From: Terriglobia bacterium
GTDB lineage: Bacteria; Acidobacteriota; Terriglobia; JAIQFV01
Direction of reading: 5' to 3'
Assembly: GCA_028716525.1 (NCBI GenBank)
Contig: JAQUPQ010000010.1
Coordinates: forward strand, 1-64,000
Length of the DNA: 64,000 bases
Below, one piece after another: positions 17,414 through 26,345 of this stretch. Within the stretch, counting starts at the first letter, position 1; every line of letters begins with the position of its first letter. A program made the translations under genes and the position numbers. The notes under the pieces are model-generated. The model saw only the letters and a list, made by a program, of their open reading frames with translations. It did not search any database and was not told the DNA's origin.

Positions 17414-18349
17414 ATGAAAATTCTTATTGGCATCGACGGAGGCGGAACCAAGACGGAAGCCGCCGCCGCTACGGAGGACGGGCGGATACTGGGAACCTTT
17501 GAGGCCGGCCCGTCCAATGTCTTCAAAGTGGATGCCGCGGCCTCCGCGGCCGCCCTGGAAAGCGTTATTGAAGGGTGCTTGAAGAAAGCGGGCGCGGACA
17601 AGAAAAATGTTGCCGCTCTGTGCGCCGGTCTGGCCGGCGTCGATCGACCCACCATTCAACAACAAACCATTGAAGTTTTATCCCGCATCGTTCCCATTCA
17701 AGAAATCTCCGTGGTGGGCGATGCCACAACGGCCTTGGTGGGCGCCACCGACGGTGAACCCGGGATGGTTGTCATTTCAGGAACCGGATCGATTGCTTAC
17801 GGGATGAACACCCAGCATCTTCGTGCCCGGGCCGGTGGTTGGGGGCACATCGTCGATGATTTCGGCAGCGGCTACGACATCGTGCGCAACGCCTTCAACG
17901 AGGTTTTTCGCGCTCACGACGGATTGGAACCCCCCACCCGTTTGCGGCAGGCGTTTCTCGATGTCCTGGAGGTGGATACGGTCGACAACTTGTTGATCGC
18001 CATTCATCGGGACTACACCAGCGCCTCCAAAGTCGCTTCGCTGTTTCCCAAAGTGCAGGAGGTCGCGGACGGCGGCGACATCATTGCCAACAAGATTCTG
18101 GAGCGCGCCGGACACAACCTTTCTTCCATTGCGGAGGCGGTTGTGCGCAAGCTGGATCTGCACAATCAAACGTTCATTTGTGCCACCGCCGGCGGCGTTT
18201 TCCAATCCAGCCACCAGGTGCGCGACTCTTTCGCCTGGTATGTTCATCGCTACGCGCCGCACGCCAATGTGTGTTTTCCCAAGAAGTCCGCGGTGGAAGG
18301 GGCAATCATGCTGGCGCGTTTGACCCTTCAAGGAAAATCATTTTTCTAG
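17414..18349 (+). CDS. BadF/BadG-family ATPase, probable N-acetylglucosamine or MurNAc kinase
   Basis: A 311-residue sugar-kinase-fold protein (actin-like ATPase). The phosphate-1 motif is GIDGGGTKTEAA at the N-terminus. The phosphate-2 region VVGDATTALVGAT and the adenosine-type motif SGTGSIAYG follow. GGWGHIVDDFGSGYDI is the signature of GlcNAc kinases of this family. MurK of Clostridium, which phosphorylates both MurNAc and GlcNAc, belongs to the same family. With MurQ and NagA downstream, a role in producing MurNAc-6-P or GlcNAc-6-P is the best reading. The ATG has AGCAGGAA about 17 bases upstream, which is rather far. Confidence 0.85.
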   Translation: MKILIGIDGGGTKTEAAAATEDGRILGTFEAGPSNVFKVDAAASAAALESVIEGCLKKAGADKKNVAALCAGLAGVDRPTIQQQTIEVLSRIVPIQEISVVGDATTALVGATDGEPGMVVISGTGSIAYGMNTQHLRARAGGWGHIVDDFGSGYDIVRNAFNEVFRAHDGLEPPTRLRQAFLDVLEVDTVDNLLIAIHRDYTSASKVASLFPKVQEVADGGDIIANKILERAGHNLSSIAEAVVRKLDLHNQTFICATAGGVFQSSHQVRDSFAWYVHRYAPHANVCFPKKSAVEGAIMLARLTLQGKSFF

Positions 18350-18403
18350 CCACCCGATGTTCGAATTACGAATCGCCACTCCTGAGGAATGTGGAGGTTT
18401 TGC

Positions 18404-20191
18404 TTGCAGCTTAAATTGATCGATTGGATGGCCATTGCGGCCTATTTTCTATTCAACATTTTGATCGGCCTTTACTACCGCAAGCGCGCCACCGGATCCA
18501 CGGAAGATTTTTTTGTCAGCGGACGAAACGTCTCCTGGTGGCTCGCCGGCACCTCCATGGTCGCCACCACCTTTGCCGCCGACACGCCGCTCGCCGTCAC
18601 CGGATTTGTGGCCGCCAACGGCATTGCCGGCAATTGGATCTGGTGGAGCCTGTTGATGAGCGGAATGCTGACCGTGTTTTTCTACGCGCGCCTGTGGCGC
18701 CGCGCCGGCGTGCTCACCGATGTCGAATTTGCCGAAATTCGCTATAGTGGAAAACCCGCCGCTTTTCTTCGAGGTTTCCGATCGCTCTATCTGGGACTGC
18801 CCATCAACTGCATCATCATGGGCTGGGTCAACCTGGCCATGGTCAAAATCCTGATCATGATCTTCGGAATCACGAAGACTCAGGCATTGATTGTCGTTTT
18901 TGGCATCATGTTGATCACGGCCATGATCTCTACCCTCTCGGGACTGTGGGGCGTGCTGGTGACCGATTTGTTTCAGTTCGTTTTGAAAATGGGGATGGTG
19001 ATTGTCCTGGCCGTCTTCGCGGTCAAGGCGGTCGGAGGAATGGGCGCCCTCAAAATGAAATTGTTGACATTGGACGCCGCCAAGACCGCCGCCACGGGTG
19101 AACATGGATCCATTCTTTCCTTCGTTCCCGACCTCGGTTCTCCTTGGATGCCCATGATCACCTTCTTCGTATACATCGCCGTCAACTGGTGGGCTACCTG
19201 GTATCCGGGAGCAGAGCCGGGCGGAGGTGGATACATCGCCCAGAGAATTTTTTGCGCCAAGGACGAAAAGAATTCATTGTTGGCGACTTTGTGGTTCAAC
19301 ATTGCCCACTACGCCGTCCGCCCCTGGCCCTGGATTCTCACAGCGCTATGCTCTTTGGTTCTTTATCCCACGTTGGCCGACAAAGAATCGGGATTCATCA
19401 AAACGATCGTCGATCCCGCGGTGTTTCCCATCGCGTTGCGCGGCGTCATGATCGCCGCCTTTGCGGCCGCCTACATGTCGACCATCGGGACACAACTGAA
19501 CTGGGGCGCTTCTTATCTGGTGAACGATTTCTACAAACGTTTCCTCATCAAAACGAGATCCGAAAAACACTACGTCCGAATTTCGCAAATAACCACCGTC
19601 CTGATCATGGTGGCGTCTTGTATTGTCACGTACTATCAGGATTCCATTTCGAACGCCTGGAGGTTTTTGATTGCCATTGGCGCCGGCACCGGAAGTGTGT
19701 TTATTCTGCGGTGGTTCTGGTGGCGCATCAATGCCTGGAGTGAAGTGGCGGCCATGGCCACCTCGTTCGTGGTGTCGATTTTCCTTCAGTCGTTCTATCA
19801 CATAGACAGCGCCCAACCGCGGGAATTTGCCTGGCTGGTGCTGATCACGGTGGCCGCGTCCACCGTGGTGTGGCTCACCGTGACGTTTCTCACGGCGCCT
19901 GAAAATGATGCCACCTTGTTGAGCTTCTACCGGCGCGTGCGGCCCAGCGCGGCTCTGTGGGCCCCGATCGCGCGCCAGGCGAAAGACGTTATCCCGACCC
20001 ATGACGCCGCGTTCAATCTGCTGGACTGGTTTTCCGGCTGCGTGCTCGTTTACATGACACTCTTCGGCGTCGGGAAGATCATTTTCGGCAGCACACTGAT
20101 CGGTGTAGTCTTCCTGGTTGTCGCCGCTCTCAGCGCGACGGTCATTTATTGGGATCTGAATCGGCGCGGATGGAAGACCGTGATGGAATGA
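18404..20191 (+). CDS. Sodium:solute symporter family transporter, probably for amino sugars
   Basis: A protein of about 595 residues with at least 13 hydrophobic helices, typical of the SSS family (LeuT fold). The N-terminal block TEDFFVSGRNVSWWLAG, followed by TTFAADTPLAVTG, is characteristic. The neighbours (amino-sugar kinase, MurQ, NagA) suggest uptake of GlcNAc, MurNAc or a related sugar. GGAGG at 18393-18397 is ideally placed for the TTG at 18404. The in-frame ATG at 18389 lies upstream of that site and is less likely. Confidence 0.88.
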   Translation: MQLKLIDWMAIAAYFLFNILIGLYYRKRATGSTEDFFVSGRNVSWWLAGTSMVATTFAADTPLAVTGFVAANGIAGNWIWWSLLMSGMLTVFFYARLWRRAGVLTDVEFAEIRYSGKPAAFLRGFRSLYLGLPINCIIMGWVNLAMVKILIMIFGITKTQALIVVFGIMLITAMISTLSGLWGVLVTDLFQFVLKMGMVIVLAVFAVKAVGGMGALKMKLLTLDAAKTAATGEHGSILSFVPDLGSPWMPMITFFVYIAVNWWATWYPGAEPGGGGYIAQRIFCAKDEKNSLLATLWFNIAHYAVRPWPWILTALCSLVLYPTLADKESGFIKTIVDPAVFPIALRGVMIAAFAAAYMSTIGTQLNWGASYLVNDFYKRFLIKTRSEKHYVRISQITTVLIMVASCIVTYYQDSISNAWRFLIAIGAGTGSVFILRWFWWRINAWSEVAAMATSFVVSIFLQSFYHIDSAQPREFAWLVLITVAASTVVWLTVTFLTAPENDATLLSFYRRVRPSAALWAPIARQAKDVIPTHDAAFNLLDWFSGCVLVYMTLFGVGKIIFGSTLIGVVFLVVAALSATVIYWDLNRRGWKTVME

Positions 20192-20250
20192 CCGGGCTTC
20201 GTTCGATCCGAAGAGACACATCGCTATTCGTTGGTTGTAGAGCGGAAACT

Positions 20251-20733
20251 ATGGCCGGAAAAGTACTGTTCCGATCATCCACGGGACTGACCGATCTTCT
20301 TCATACGGTGTCGTTGGCGGTTCCGATTTTTTTGATCCTGCTGGGAAGCTTGATTCTATTTAAGGACCTGATCCCCAATCCTTGGTGGAAGAGCCTGACG
20401 CTGGCCGGTTTATTGGCATTGGTGGCGCTTGTTTCACCCTTGGGGAGCCGGTTAAAGCAGGTGGAAATTTTTGAGAAGAGCTTTAAAATCGAATCGGCTC
20501 ACGGCGAAGCGCGGGTCATTTCATTCGAGGAGCTTGGAAGTACCTCTGTTATTCGTTTGATTGGAATCATCCGGATGAACATCTTGCCCTCGGACCAACT
20601 TTCGAGCGATTCCGTGTGGTTTATTCCCGAGGTGACTGCTGTCCAATCGCGCCGCGTGGTACTCGAAGAAATTCGCGGCTTCCTGGACCAACAAAGGGGT
20701 CAGGGACGCATCACCGCCGCAGGAAATTCATAA
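20251..20733 (+). CDS. Membrane protein of unknown function in the amino-sugar cluster
   Basis: A 160-residue product with two hydrophobic helices in the first third (VSLAVPIFLILLGSLILF and SLTLAGLLALVALVSPL), followed by a soluble, mixed alpha/beta region. It lies between the symporter (59 bases) and murQ, whose ATG immediately follows its stop codon, so translational coupling is likely. No family was recognised. The ATG at 20251 is preferred because earlier in-frame starts would overlap the symporter gene. Confidence 0.65.
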   Translation: MAGKVLFRSSTGLTDLLHTVSLAVPIFLILLGSLILFKDLIPNPWWKSLTLAGLLALVALVSPLGSRLKQVEIFEKSFKIESAHGEARVISFEELGSTSVIRLIGIIRMNILPSDQLSSDSVWFIPEVTAVQSRRVVLEEIRGFLDQQRGQGRITAAGNS

Positions 20734-21678
20734 ATGCCGGCCAACCGAGTGAAACTTTCAAGTCTCGCCACCGAGGAGCGCAACCCCCGCTCCCTCCGGC
20801 TTGATCTGTTGACGGCCAAGCAAATTGCCGAACTCATGGTTCGCGAGGTGGATCAGGTCAACCGCGCCCTGCGCGGGGCCATACCTCAAATGGGGCGGGC
20901 CGTTGATGCCATCGTCAAGCAGATGTCGCGGGGCGGGCGATTGATCTACATCGGATCAGGAACCAGCGGACGGATCGGGATCTTGGATGCGGTCGAGTGC
21001 GTCCCCACCTTCAATACAAAGCCGGGACAGATCCAAGGCATTATTGCCGGCGGGCCACGAGCTTGCTATCAAGCTGTGGAAGCTTCAGAAGATGATGCCG
21101 GCGGGGGACGCGGGGATCTCCGGAAACTCAAACTCACCGCCCGTGATGTCGTCGTCGGTATCGCCGCCAGCGGACGAACTCCCTACACCTGCGGGGCTTT
21201 GAAATACGCAAAATCCGTCGGGGCCACAACTGTCGCCTTGGTGAATTCCCCGAAATCCCCCATGAAACGCCTTGCCGGCATCACCATAGAAGTCCTGACC
21301 GGTCCGGAGGTTCTCACCGGCTCAACCCGACTGAAGGCCGGCACCGCGCAGAAATTGGTCTGCAATATTCTCTCGACCGCATCGATGGTCCGATTGGGGG
21401 CAGTCTATTCCAACTGGATGATCCATGTGCATCTCAAGAACGAAAAGCTCATTGCACGCGGAATTAAAATCCTCATGGGCATCACGGGCGCAACCGAAAG
21501 CGCGGCAAACAAGGCGCTGGCCCAATCCCACTACGATTTGAAAGTGGCGGCGGTTATGTTGGCTAAGAAATGCGATGTCGAGCGAGCCCGAATCCTATTG
21601 CATCGATCAAAAGAAAATCTTCGAGCCGCTCTCCAGATGCGCACGACGCTTTCTTCGGATCGCTCGAAATCTCGATAA
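20734..21678 (+). CDS. murQ: N-acetylmuramic acid 6-phosphate etherase
   Basis: A 314-residue lyase that removes the lactyl ether from MurNAc-6-P to give GlcNAc-6-P and D-lactate in peptidoglycan recycling. The SIS-domain signature IGSGTSGRIGILDAVECVPTF is present with its catalytic Glu. The downstream block IAASGRTPYTCGALKYAK is also typical of the family. TSTASMVRLGAVYSNWMIHVHLKN-like segments and the C-terminal helical tail complete a normal length. It starts directly at the stop of the preceding gene and is followed after 24 bases by nagA. Confidence 0.95.
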   Translation: MPANRVKLSSLATEERNPRSLRLDLLTAKQIAELMVREVDQVNRALRGAIPQMGRAVDAIVKQMSRGGRLIYIGSGTSGRIGILDAVECVPTFNTKPGQIQGIIAGGPRACYQAVEASEDDAGGGRGDLRKLKLTARDVVVGIAASGRTPYTCGALKYAKSVGATTVALVNSPKSPMKRLAGITIEVLTGPEVLTGSTRLKAGTAQKLVCNILSTASMVRLGAVYSNWMIHVHLKNEKLIARGIKILMGITGATESAANKALAQSHYDLKVAAVMLAKKCDVERARILLHRSKENLRAALQMRTTLSSDRSKSR

Positions 21679-21687
21679 ACCCTGCAG

Positions 21688-21693
21688 TATACT
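21688..21693 (+). promoter_or_regulatory. TATACT -10-like element before nagA
   Basis: TATACT ends 9 bases before the nagA ATG at 21703. No ribosome binding site is visible, so nagA may also be made from a leaderless transcript in addition to read-through from murQ. The -35 region is poor. Confidence 0.35.
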
Positions 21694-21702
21694 TTCCTGA
21701 CT

Positions 21703-22872
21703 ATGTTGACTGCTCTTCAAGTTAAATCCGTCATTACTCCGACAGAAACGATCGAGGACGGTTTGATCGTCATCGAAGACGGAGTTGTGAAACAGGTCGG
21801 GACGAGGAACGCGCTGGAAATTCCCGGCGAGGCTCGCCCGGTGAATGAAAGTGAGAAGACGGTCGTCCCCGGCTTTGTAGACACTCATGTTCATGGAGGT
21901 GCTGGACGTGATGTCATGGAGCATGATGATGAAGCCTTGCTGACCGTTGCGGCTTCTTTGTTTCGACGCGGAACTGTGGCGTTTTATCCCACCACTGTTT
22001 CCGCCGACCGGGAATCGACGCTGCAAGCAGCCAAACATCTGGGCGAAGCCATCAAGCGTTTCGAAAACGGCGAAATGACCTCCGCTTCCAAGGAGCCGCT
22101 GGCCATTCCTTTGGGCATCCACCTGGAAGGCCCGTTTATCAGCAAAGAGAAGCGTGGCACTCACCCCGCCGATCAGATCATTCCCCCGTCCAAGGAATTC
22201 CTCAACGACCTTTTGGACGCCTCGGATGAACGCATTGAAATTCTCACAGTCGCGCCGGAGGTGGAAGGCGCCATTGAATTCATTCGATACGCTCGAACCT
22301 TGGATTTGAAGGTAGGAATCGGCCACAGCAATGCCACGTTCGAGGAGGCGGAGCGTGCCATTCAAGCCGGCGCCACGCATGCCACGCATCTTTTCAACGC
22401 CATGCGCCCCTGGCATCAGCGCGAGCCCGGAATTGTGGGCGCGGCGTTGGGCGATCCGCGTCTCTTGTGTGAAATTATCGCCGATGGCGTTCACGTCCAC
22501 CCGCTGAACGTGCGCATCGCTTTTCAACAGAAGTCGGCCAAAGGAATTCTTGGAATCACCGACGCCACGAGTGCGGCCACCATGCCGGATGGCAAGTATC
22601 AACTGGCGGGATTTGACATCGAGGTTCGGAATGGGGTGTGTTGGGGACCGGGAGGAATGCTGGCGGGTTCGACGCTGACGCAGGACCGTGCCGTCAAGAA
22701 CATGGCCGACTGGGGCTGCTGCACTTTTTCGGAAGCAGTGCAAACGGCGTCACTGAATACAGCCCGTCTGGTGGGAGTGGACTCGCATTACGGAAGAATC
22801 GCTCCGGGAACCTGGGCTAGATTTAACTTCTATGATACCGAAACGAAGTTCGTCAGGTCCCAGGCCTTCTAA
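21703..22872 (+). CDS. nagA: N-acetylglucosamine-6-phosphate deacetylase
   Basis: A 389-residue amidohydrolase that converts GlcNAc-6-P to GlcN-6-P and acetate. It has the metal-binding DTHVHGG motif, HLEGPFISKEKRGTHP with the metal-ligand Glu, and GIGHSNATFEEAERA. ATHLFNAM and the catalytic Asp in ITDATSAA are also present. The substrate comes from MurQ or from the kinase encoded upstream, and the acetate can be activated by the acetyl-CoA synthetase at 41919. Length and motif order are normal for the family. Confidence 0.95.
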   Translation: MLTALQVKSVITPTETIEDGLIVIEDGVVKQVGTRNALEIPGEARPVNESEKTVVPGFVDTHVHGGAGRDVMEHDDEALLTVAASLFRRGTVAFYPTTVSADRESTLQAAKHLGEAIKRFENGEMTSASKEPLAIPLGIHLEGPFISKEKRGTHPADQIIPPSKEFLNDLLDASDERIEILTVAPEVEGAIEFIRYARTLDLKVGIGHSNATFEEAERAIQAGATHATHLFNAMRPWHQREPGIVGAALGDPRLLCEIIADGVHVHPLNVRIAFQQKSAKGILGITDATSAATMPDGKYQLAGFDIEVRNGVCWGPGGMLAGSTLTQDRAVKNMADWGCCTFSEAVQTASLNTARLVGVDSHYGRIAPGTWARFNFYDTETKFVRSQAF

Positions 22873-22890
22873 ATAAAAGGAGAAATCAAG

Positions 22891-23667
22891 ATGAACGCCA
22901 TTCTCGGACTAGGCACCATCAATGATGTCGTGATGCTTGGGATTGCCAGTAATGTCTTCTGGTTAGCGATCTTCTTAATTTCCATCAGCCTTTTTCGCAC
23001 AGAACTAAAGGCCCTTCTTGGCTCTCTGAGCAGTGTCAGTGTTGCCGGGAGTCATTTTGAGCTGGGGGACAAGCAAAGAACTCTGAAATCCTATGCCATC
23101 TTGTCCAATATTTTCCTCGACCTGCTGTGCAACAGCGAGAACATCGAGAAGATGGCCGGACTTTTTTCCGAAGCCAACGCGCAACTGTTGACTAAGTTCA
23201 CCATGAAATATTTGATTGAAGCGCCCAAAGAGGACACCAATTTTACTCTGATCCGCAATATCGCCTTCATTGCAGGGCAGAGGGGTCGTCTTCAAGATTC
23301 TGTTTCCCTTTATCAATTTCTCATCGAAAGAGCCCCGAATGACATGGATCTTCGAAATAACATGGGAATTGTCCTTCTGGCGACGAATCCCAGAGAAGCC
23401 CAAAGAGTATACGGCGACTTGATGAATCAAAACCCCGGCGTGCTTCTGTATCGATACAACTATGCACTCACGAATATTGCTTTGGATAACTTTGACGATG
23501 GAGTTAAAGATTTGGAACAAGTCATTCGGGAAGGATTCTGGCCTTCCGATCCTCACATCTTCAACAAGGCCCCCATCAAGAGACTGGAAAACTATAGGCC
23601 GGAAGCTTATCGAAGGCTGATCGCGCTGGTTTCGGAAGAGCGGCGAAAAACAGGGCAGGCGCAATAA
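22891..23667 (+). CDS. Membrane-anchored TPR-like protein of unknown function
   Basis: A 258-residue product with one N-terminal hydrophobic helix (about residues 12-36). A helical region from about residue 110 contains TPR-like pairs, for example GRLQDSVSLYQFLIERAPND and LDNFDDGVKDLEQVI. AAAGGAG lies 8 bases before the ATG. It follows nagA by 18 bases and is probably cotranscribed with the salvage genes. A scaffold role at the inner membrane is possible, but no family was recognised. Confidence 0.7.
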   Translation: MNAILGLGTINDVVMLGIASNVFWLAIFLISISLFRTELKALLGSLSSVSVAGSHFELGDKQRTLKSYAILSNIFLDLLCNSENIEKMAGLFSEANAQLLTKFTMKYLIEAPKEDTNFTLIRNIAFIAGQRGRLQDSVSLYQFLIERAPNDMDLRNNMGIVLLATNPREAQRVYGDLMNQNPGVLLYRYNYALTNIALDNFDDGVKDLEQVIREGFWPSDPHIFNKAPIKRLENYRPEAYRRLIALVSEERRKTGQAQ

Positions 23668-23707
23668 TCTGCAAGACTCTCATTGAAGGAGACCCACTCC
23701 CCCAATG

Positions 23708-24475
23708 TCAAATCACCAATCCCCCATCGACCGACAGAACCGTCCCGTTGATAAAATCGGATTCGTCGCTGGCCAGGAAAACGTAGGCATGGGCTACTTC
23801 TTGAGGCTTTCCCATTCGCCCCAGCGGCGTGTGCTCCAATAATCGATTAATAATCTTCTCCGGAATCGTACCCACCATTTCTGTTTCAATAAATCCGGGC
23901 GCCACCGCATTCACACAAATTCCTTTGCGCCCCAGCTCTCTCGCCCACACTTTCGTCATTCCAATCAAACCGGCTTTCGTGGCAACGTAATTCGATTGCC
24001 CAAAATTCCCATACAACGCCACCACCGATGAGGCGTTCACGATTTTACCTTTCCCCTGCGCAATCATCACCGGGGCGACCGCCTGGGTGCACAGAAACAC
24101 ACCTTTCAAATTCACATCCAACACCCGCTGCCATTGGTCTTCGGTCATCTTCAGAAGCTGGGCATCAGCGGTGATCCCGGCATTGTTGATGAGGATATCA
24201 ATTTTCCCGAAATGGCCTTGTGCGGTAGCGACGAAGGCTTCCACACTGGCGCGATCTGTAACATCGAGGCGCTCAAACAAGACCGTCGGCGTTGGAGCGG
24301 GAGATCCTGCCTTTAGCGCGCTGTCGGAGACCCGGAGGGCAGCAGCTTGACCTGCGTCCGAATCGATGTCTCCCAACATGAGTCGGGCGCCTTCTTCCGC
24401 GAATCGCTGCGCCGTCACCAATCCGATGCCTCGGGCCGCACCTGTGATGAGGGCCACTTTGTCGCGCAATCGCAT
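23708..24475 (-). CDS. 3-oxoacyl-ACP reductase-like short-chain dehydrogenase
   Basis: A 255-residue NAD(P)H-dependent SDR, closest in pattern to FabG or the related acetoacetyl-CoA reductases. It has the TGAARGIG cofactor loop, the NNAG motif, and the catalytic Ser-Tyr-Lys in SSVVALYGNFGQSNYVATK. The C-terminal NGTVLSVDGG is typical of FabG. A strong AAGGAGG lies 6 bases before the ATG. It stands alone on the minus strand, away from other fatty-acid genes, so the true substrate cannot be told. It converges with the TPR-like gene, 40 bases apart. Confidence 0.88.
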   Translation of the reverse strand: MRLRDKVALITGAARGIGLVTAQRFAEEGARLMLGDIDSDAGQAAALRVSDSALKAGSPAPTPTVLFERLDVTDRASVEAFVATAQGHFGKIDILINNAGITADAQLLKMTEDQWQRVLDVNLKGVFLCTQAVAPVMIAQGKGKIVNASSVVALYGNFGQSNYVATKAGLIGMTKVWARELGRKGICVNAVAPGFIETEMVGTIPEKIINRLLEHTPLGRMGKPQEVAHAYVFLASDESDFINGTVLSVDGGLVI

Positions 24476-24559
24476 GTCTGCCTCCTTACTCTTTGTCCCG
24501 GTTGCCGGGAGAGACGCCCATACCAGTTCATTATCCTCCCGTCGAGCCGAATATTAAAG

Positions 24560-24790
24560 TCACCGGAAGCTCCACATTCCAAGTACCAAAATCCAAACAA
24601 GATCCAAAAATCAAATTCCAAACAAGCGGTACAGTGTCAAACAATCCCCAAGTTTCCCTGTTAAGATTTTGAAATCTGATCCCCCGCGGGGGATTGGAAT
24701 TTGTTTGGAATTTCGAGCTCGCAATTTGGAATTTATTTGGTGTCGGGATTTTGGGATTTGGAATTTTTCAAAATATGCTAACATCCCGCC
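24560..24790. repeat. Inverted AATTCCAAA-rich repeat block around a CCCCCGCGGGGG palindrome
   Basis: Runs of AATCCAAA/AATTCCAAA (24588-24626) are answered by TTTGGAATTT/TTTGGAATT runs (24694-24770). In the centre lies the palindrome ATCCCCCGCGGGGGAT (24679-24694). The block can fold into a long imperfect hairpin and looks like a dispersed non-coding repeat. It separates the divergent SDR and murA genes, so their promoters overlap it. Confidence 0.55.
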
Positions 24791-24814
24791 CGATTCAAAG
24801 TTGCGACGGAGCAA

Positions 24815-26086
24815 GTGATGGATCGATTGCGAATTCAAGGCGGCAGGTCCCTGCGCGGTGAGGTCACGATCAGCGGCGCCAAGAACGCGGCGCTGCCTTC
24901 GATGGCAGCGGCTCTGTTGACCGCCGATGAGGTCCATCTTGAAAATCTGCCCCATGTCTGGGATATCCGCACAATGCGACGCCTCATCGAGGAAATGGGG
25001 GGCGCCATTTCCTCGCGCGAAGAGCTGGCGTCTCATCGCTGTCACATCCGTGCTGAAAACTTGACTTCCCTGGAAGCGCCTTACGATCTCGTAAAAACCA
25101 TGCGGGCATCCGTCCTGGTGTTGGGACCGGTGCTGGCCCGATTCGGGCATGCCCGAGTCTCACTTCCCGGCGGTTGCGCCATTGGCGCCCGGCCCATCGA
25201 TCTTCATATCAAGGCACTTCGAAAACTGGGCGCCAAGATCACCACGACGCACGGATATGTTGATGCCAAGGCCGAACACCTTCATGGTGCAGACATTCAA
25301 TTTGACCGCATCACAGTGACCGGCACGGAGAATTTGATGATGGCCGCGGCGCTGGCCGACGGACACACGGTCTTGCGCAACGTGGCCCGGGAACCGGAGA
25401 TCGGGGATTTGGCGGATCTCCTCAACAAAATGGGAGCGAAGATCAGCGGCATCGGAACTGACACCTTGACCATCGAAGGCGTTGAATCGCTCCATGGCGC
25501 CACTCATCGCATTATTTCCGATCGCATCGAAGCCGGGACTTTCTTGATGGCTGCGGCCATCACCGGCGGCCAGGTCACGATTCAGAACTGTTGTCCCGCG
25601 CACCTCACGGCGGTGGTGGGCAAGTTGGTCGAGGCCGGGTTGTTGGTGGCAGTGCCCGACGCTTGCTCCGTGCACTATACCGATCACAAGACACTCCATT
25701 CGGTGGATTTGACAACCTCGGAATATCCCGGCTTTGCCACGGATCTCCAGGCTCAATTCATGTCATTGATGACGCAGGCCGAAGGAACCTCCATTATCAC
25801 CGAGACCATTTTCGAGAATCGCTTCTTGCATGCGTTGGAACTGAACCGCATGGGCGCTGACATTTCCATCGATGGACGGAGGGCAATTGTACGCGGCAAA
25901 ACAGCCCTGACTGGCGCCACAGTCATCGCCTCCGACCTGCGTGCCTCCGCGTCCTTGGTTTTGGCGGCACTGGCGGCCCAAGGTGAGACGACTATCGATC
26001 GAATCTATCATCTCGATCGAGGCTATGAACAAATTGAAGTGAAACTGGCAGGTTTGGGAGCTGACGTCGCGCGATTGAAGGACTGA
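24815..26086 (+). CDS. murA: UDP-N-acetylglucosamine 1-carboxyvinyltransferase
   Basis: A 423-residue enzyme of the first committed step of peptidoglycan synthesis, adding enolpyruvate to UDP-GlcNAc. The N-terminal SGAKNAALPSMAAALL and the loop PGGCAIGARPIDLHIK are diagnostic. Cys120 is the residue that fosfomycin alkylates. The internal inside-out repeat structure and C-terminal DLRASASLVLAALAAQG are normal. A ribosome site GGAGCAAGTG precedes the ATG. Together with lpxC it shows a cell wall plus outer membrane. Confidence 0.96.
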   Translation: MMDRLRIQGGRSLRGEVTISGAKNAALPSMAAALLTADEVHLENLPHVWDIRTMRRLIEEMGGAISSREELASHRCHIRAENLTSLEAPYDLVKTMRASVLVLGPVLARFGHARVSLPGGCAIGARPIDLHIKALRKLGAKITTTHGYVDAKAEHLHGADIQFDRITVTGTENLMMAAALADGHTVLRNVAREPEIGDLADLLNKMGAKISGIGTDTLTIEGVESLHGATHRIISDRIEAGTFLMAAAITGGQVTIQNCCPAHLTAVVGKLVEAGLLVAVPDACSVHYTDHKTLHSVDLTTSEYPGFATDLQAQFMSLMTQAEGTSIITETIFENRFLHALELNRMGADISIDGRRAIVRGKTALTGATVIASDLRASASLVLAALAAQGETTIDRIYHLDRGYEQIEVKLAGLGADVARLKD

Positions 26087-26345
26087 AATCCTCGCCTTTC
26101 AATCCGATCATTTGTCATTCCCTACTCCGAAAATTAGGTGTCGGGTGCCGGGTGTCAGGGCCCAGGGAAGGTCTTCTGTTCCGGATAATAACCGAGGATT
26201 TCTCGGCGTGAACACCGCGGGCTCTGTGCTTCTGCGGTGAATATTGATCCACATGTAAGAAGAGTTCACAACCCTGCCCGCGGCCGCCCGGAGAAAACTC
26301 CAGAAAAATCATTCTTGATTTGCTGAGGGGGAAAATGTAACGAAA
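26087..26345. other. Intergenic region with a short GGTGTCG repeat
   Basis: This stretch carries three tandem degenerate 7-base units (GGTGTCG, GGTGCCG, GGTGTCA; 26137-26157) and a short imperfect dyad around CGAGGATTTCTCGG. No gene is supported. It lies between convergent murA and the ABC ATPase gene. Confidence 0.4.

Noticed and set aside
18355-18376. GTTCGAATTACGAATC resembling a tRNA T-arm
   Set aside because: No acceptor, D or anticodon stems surround it.
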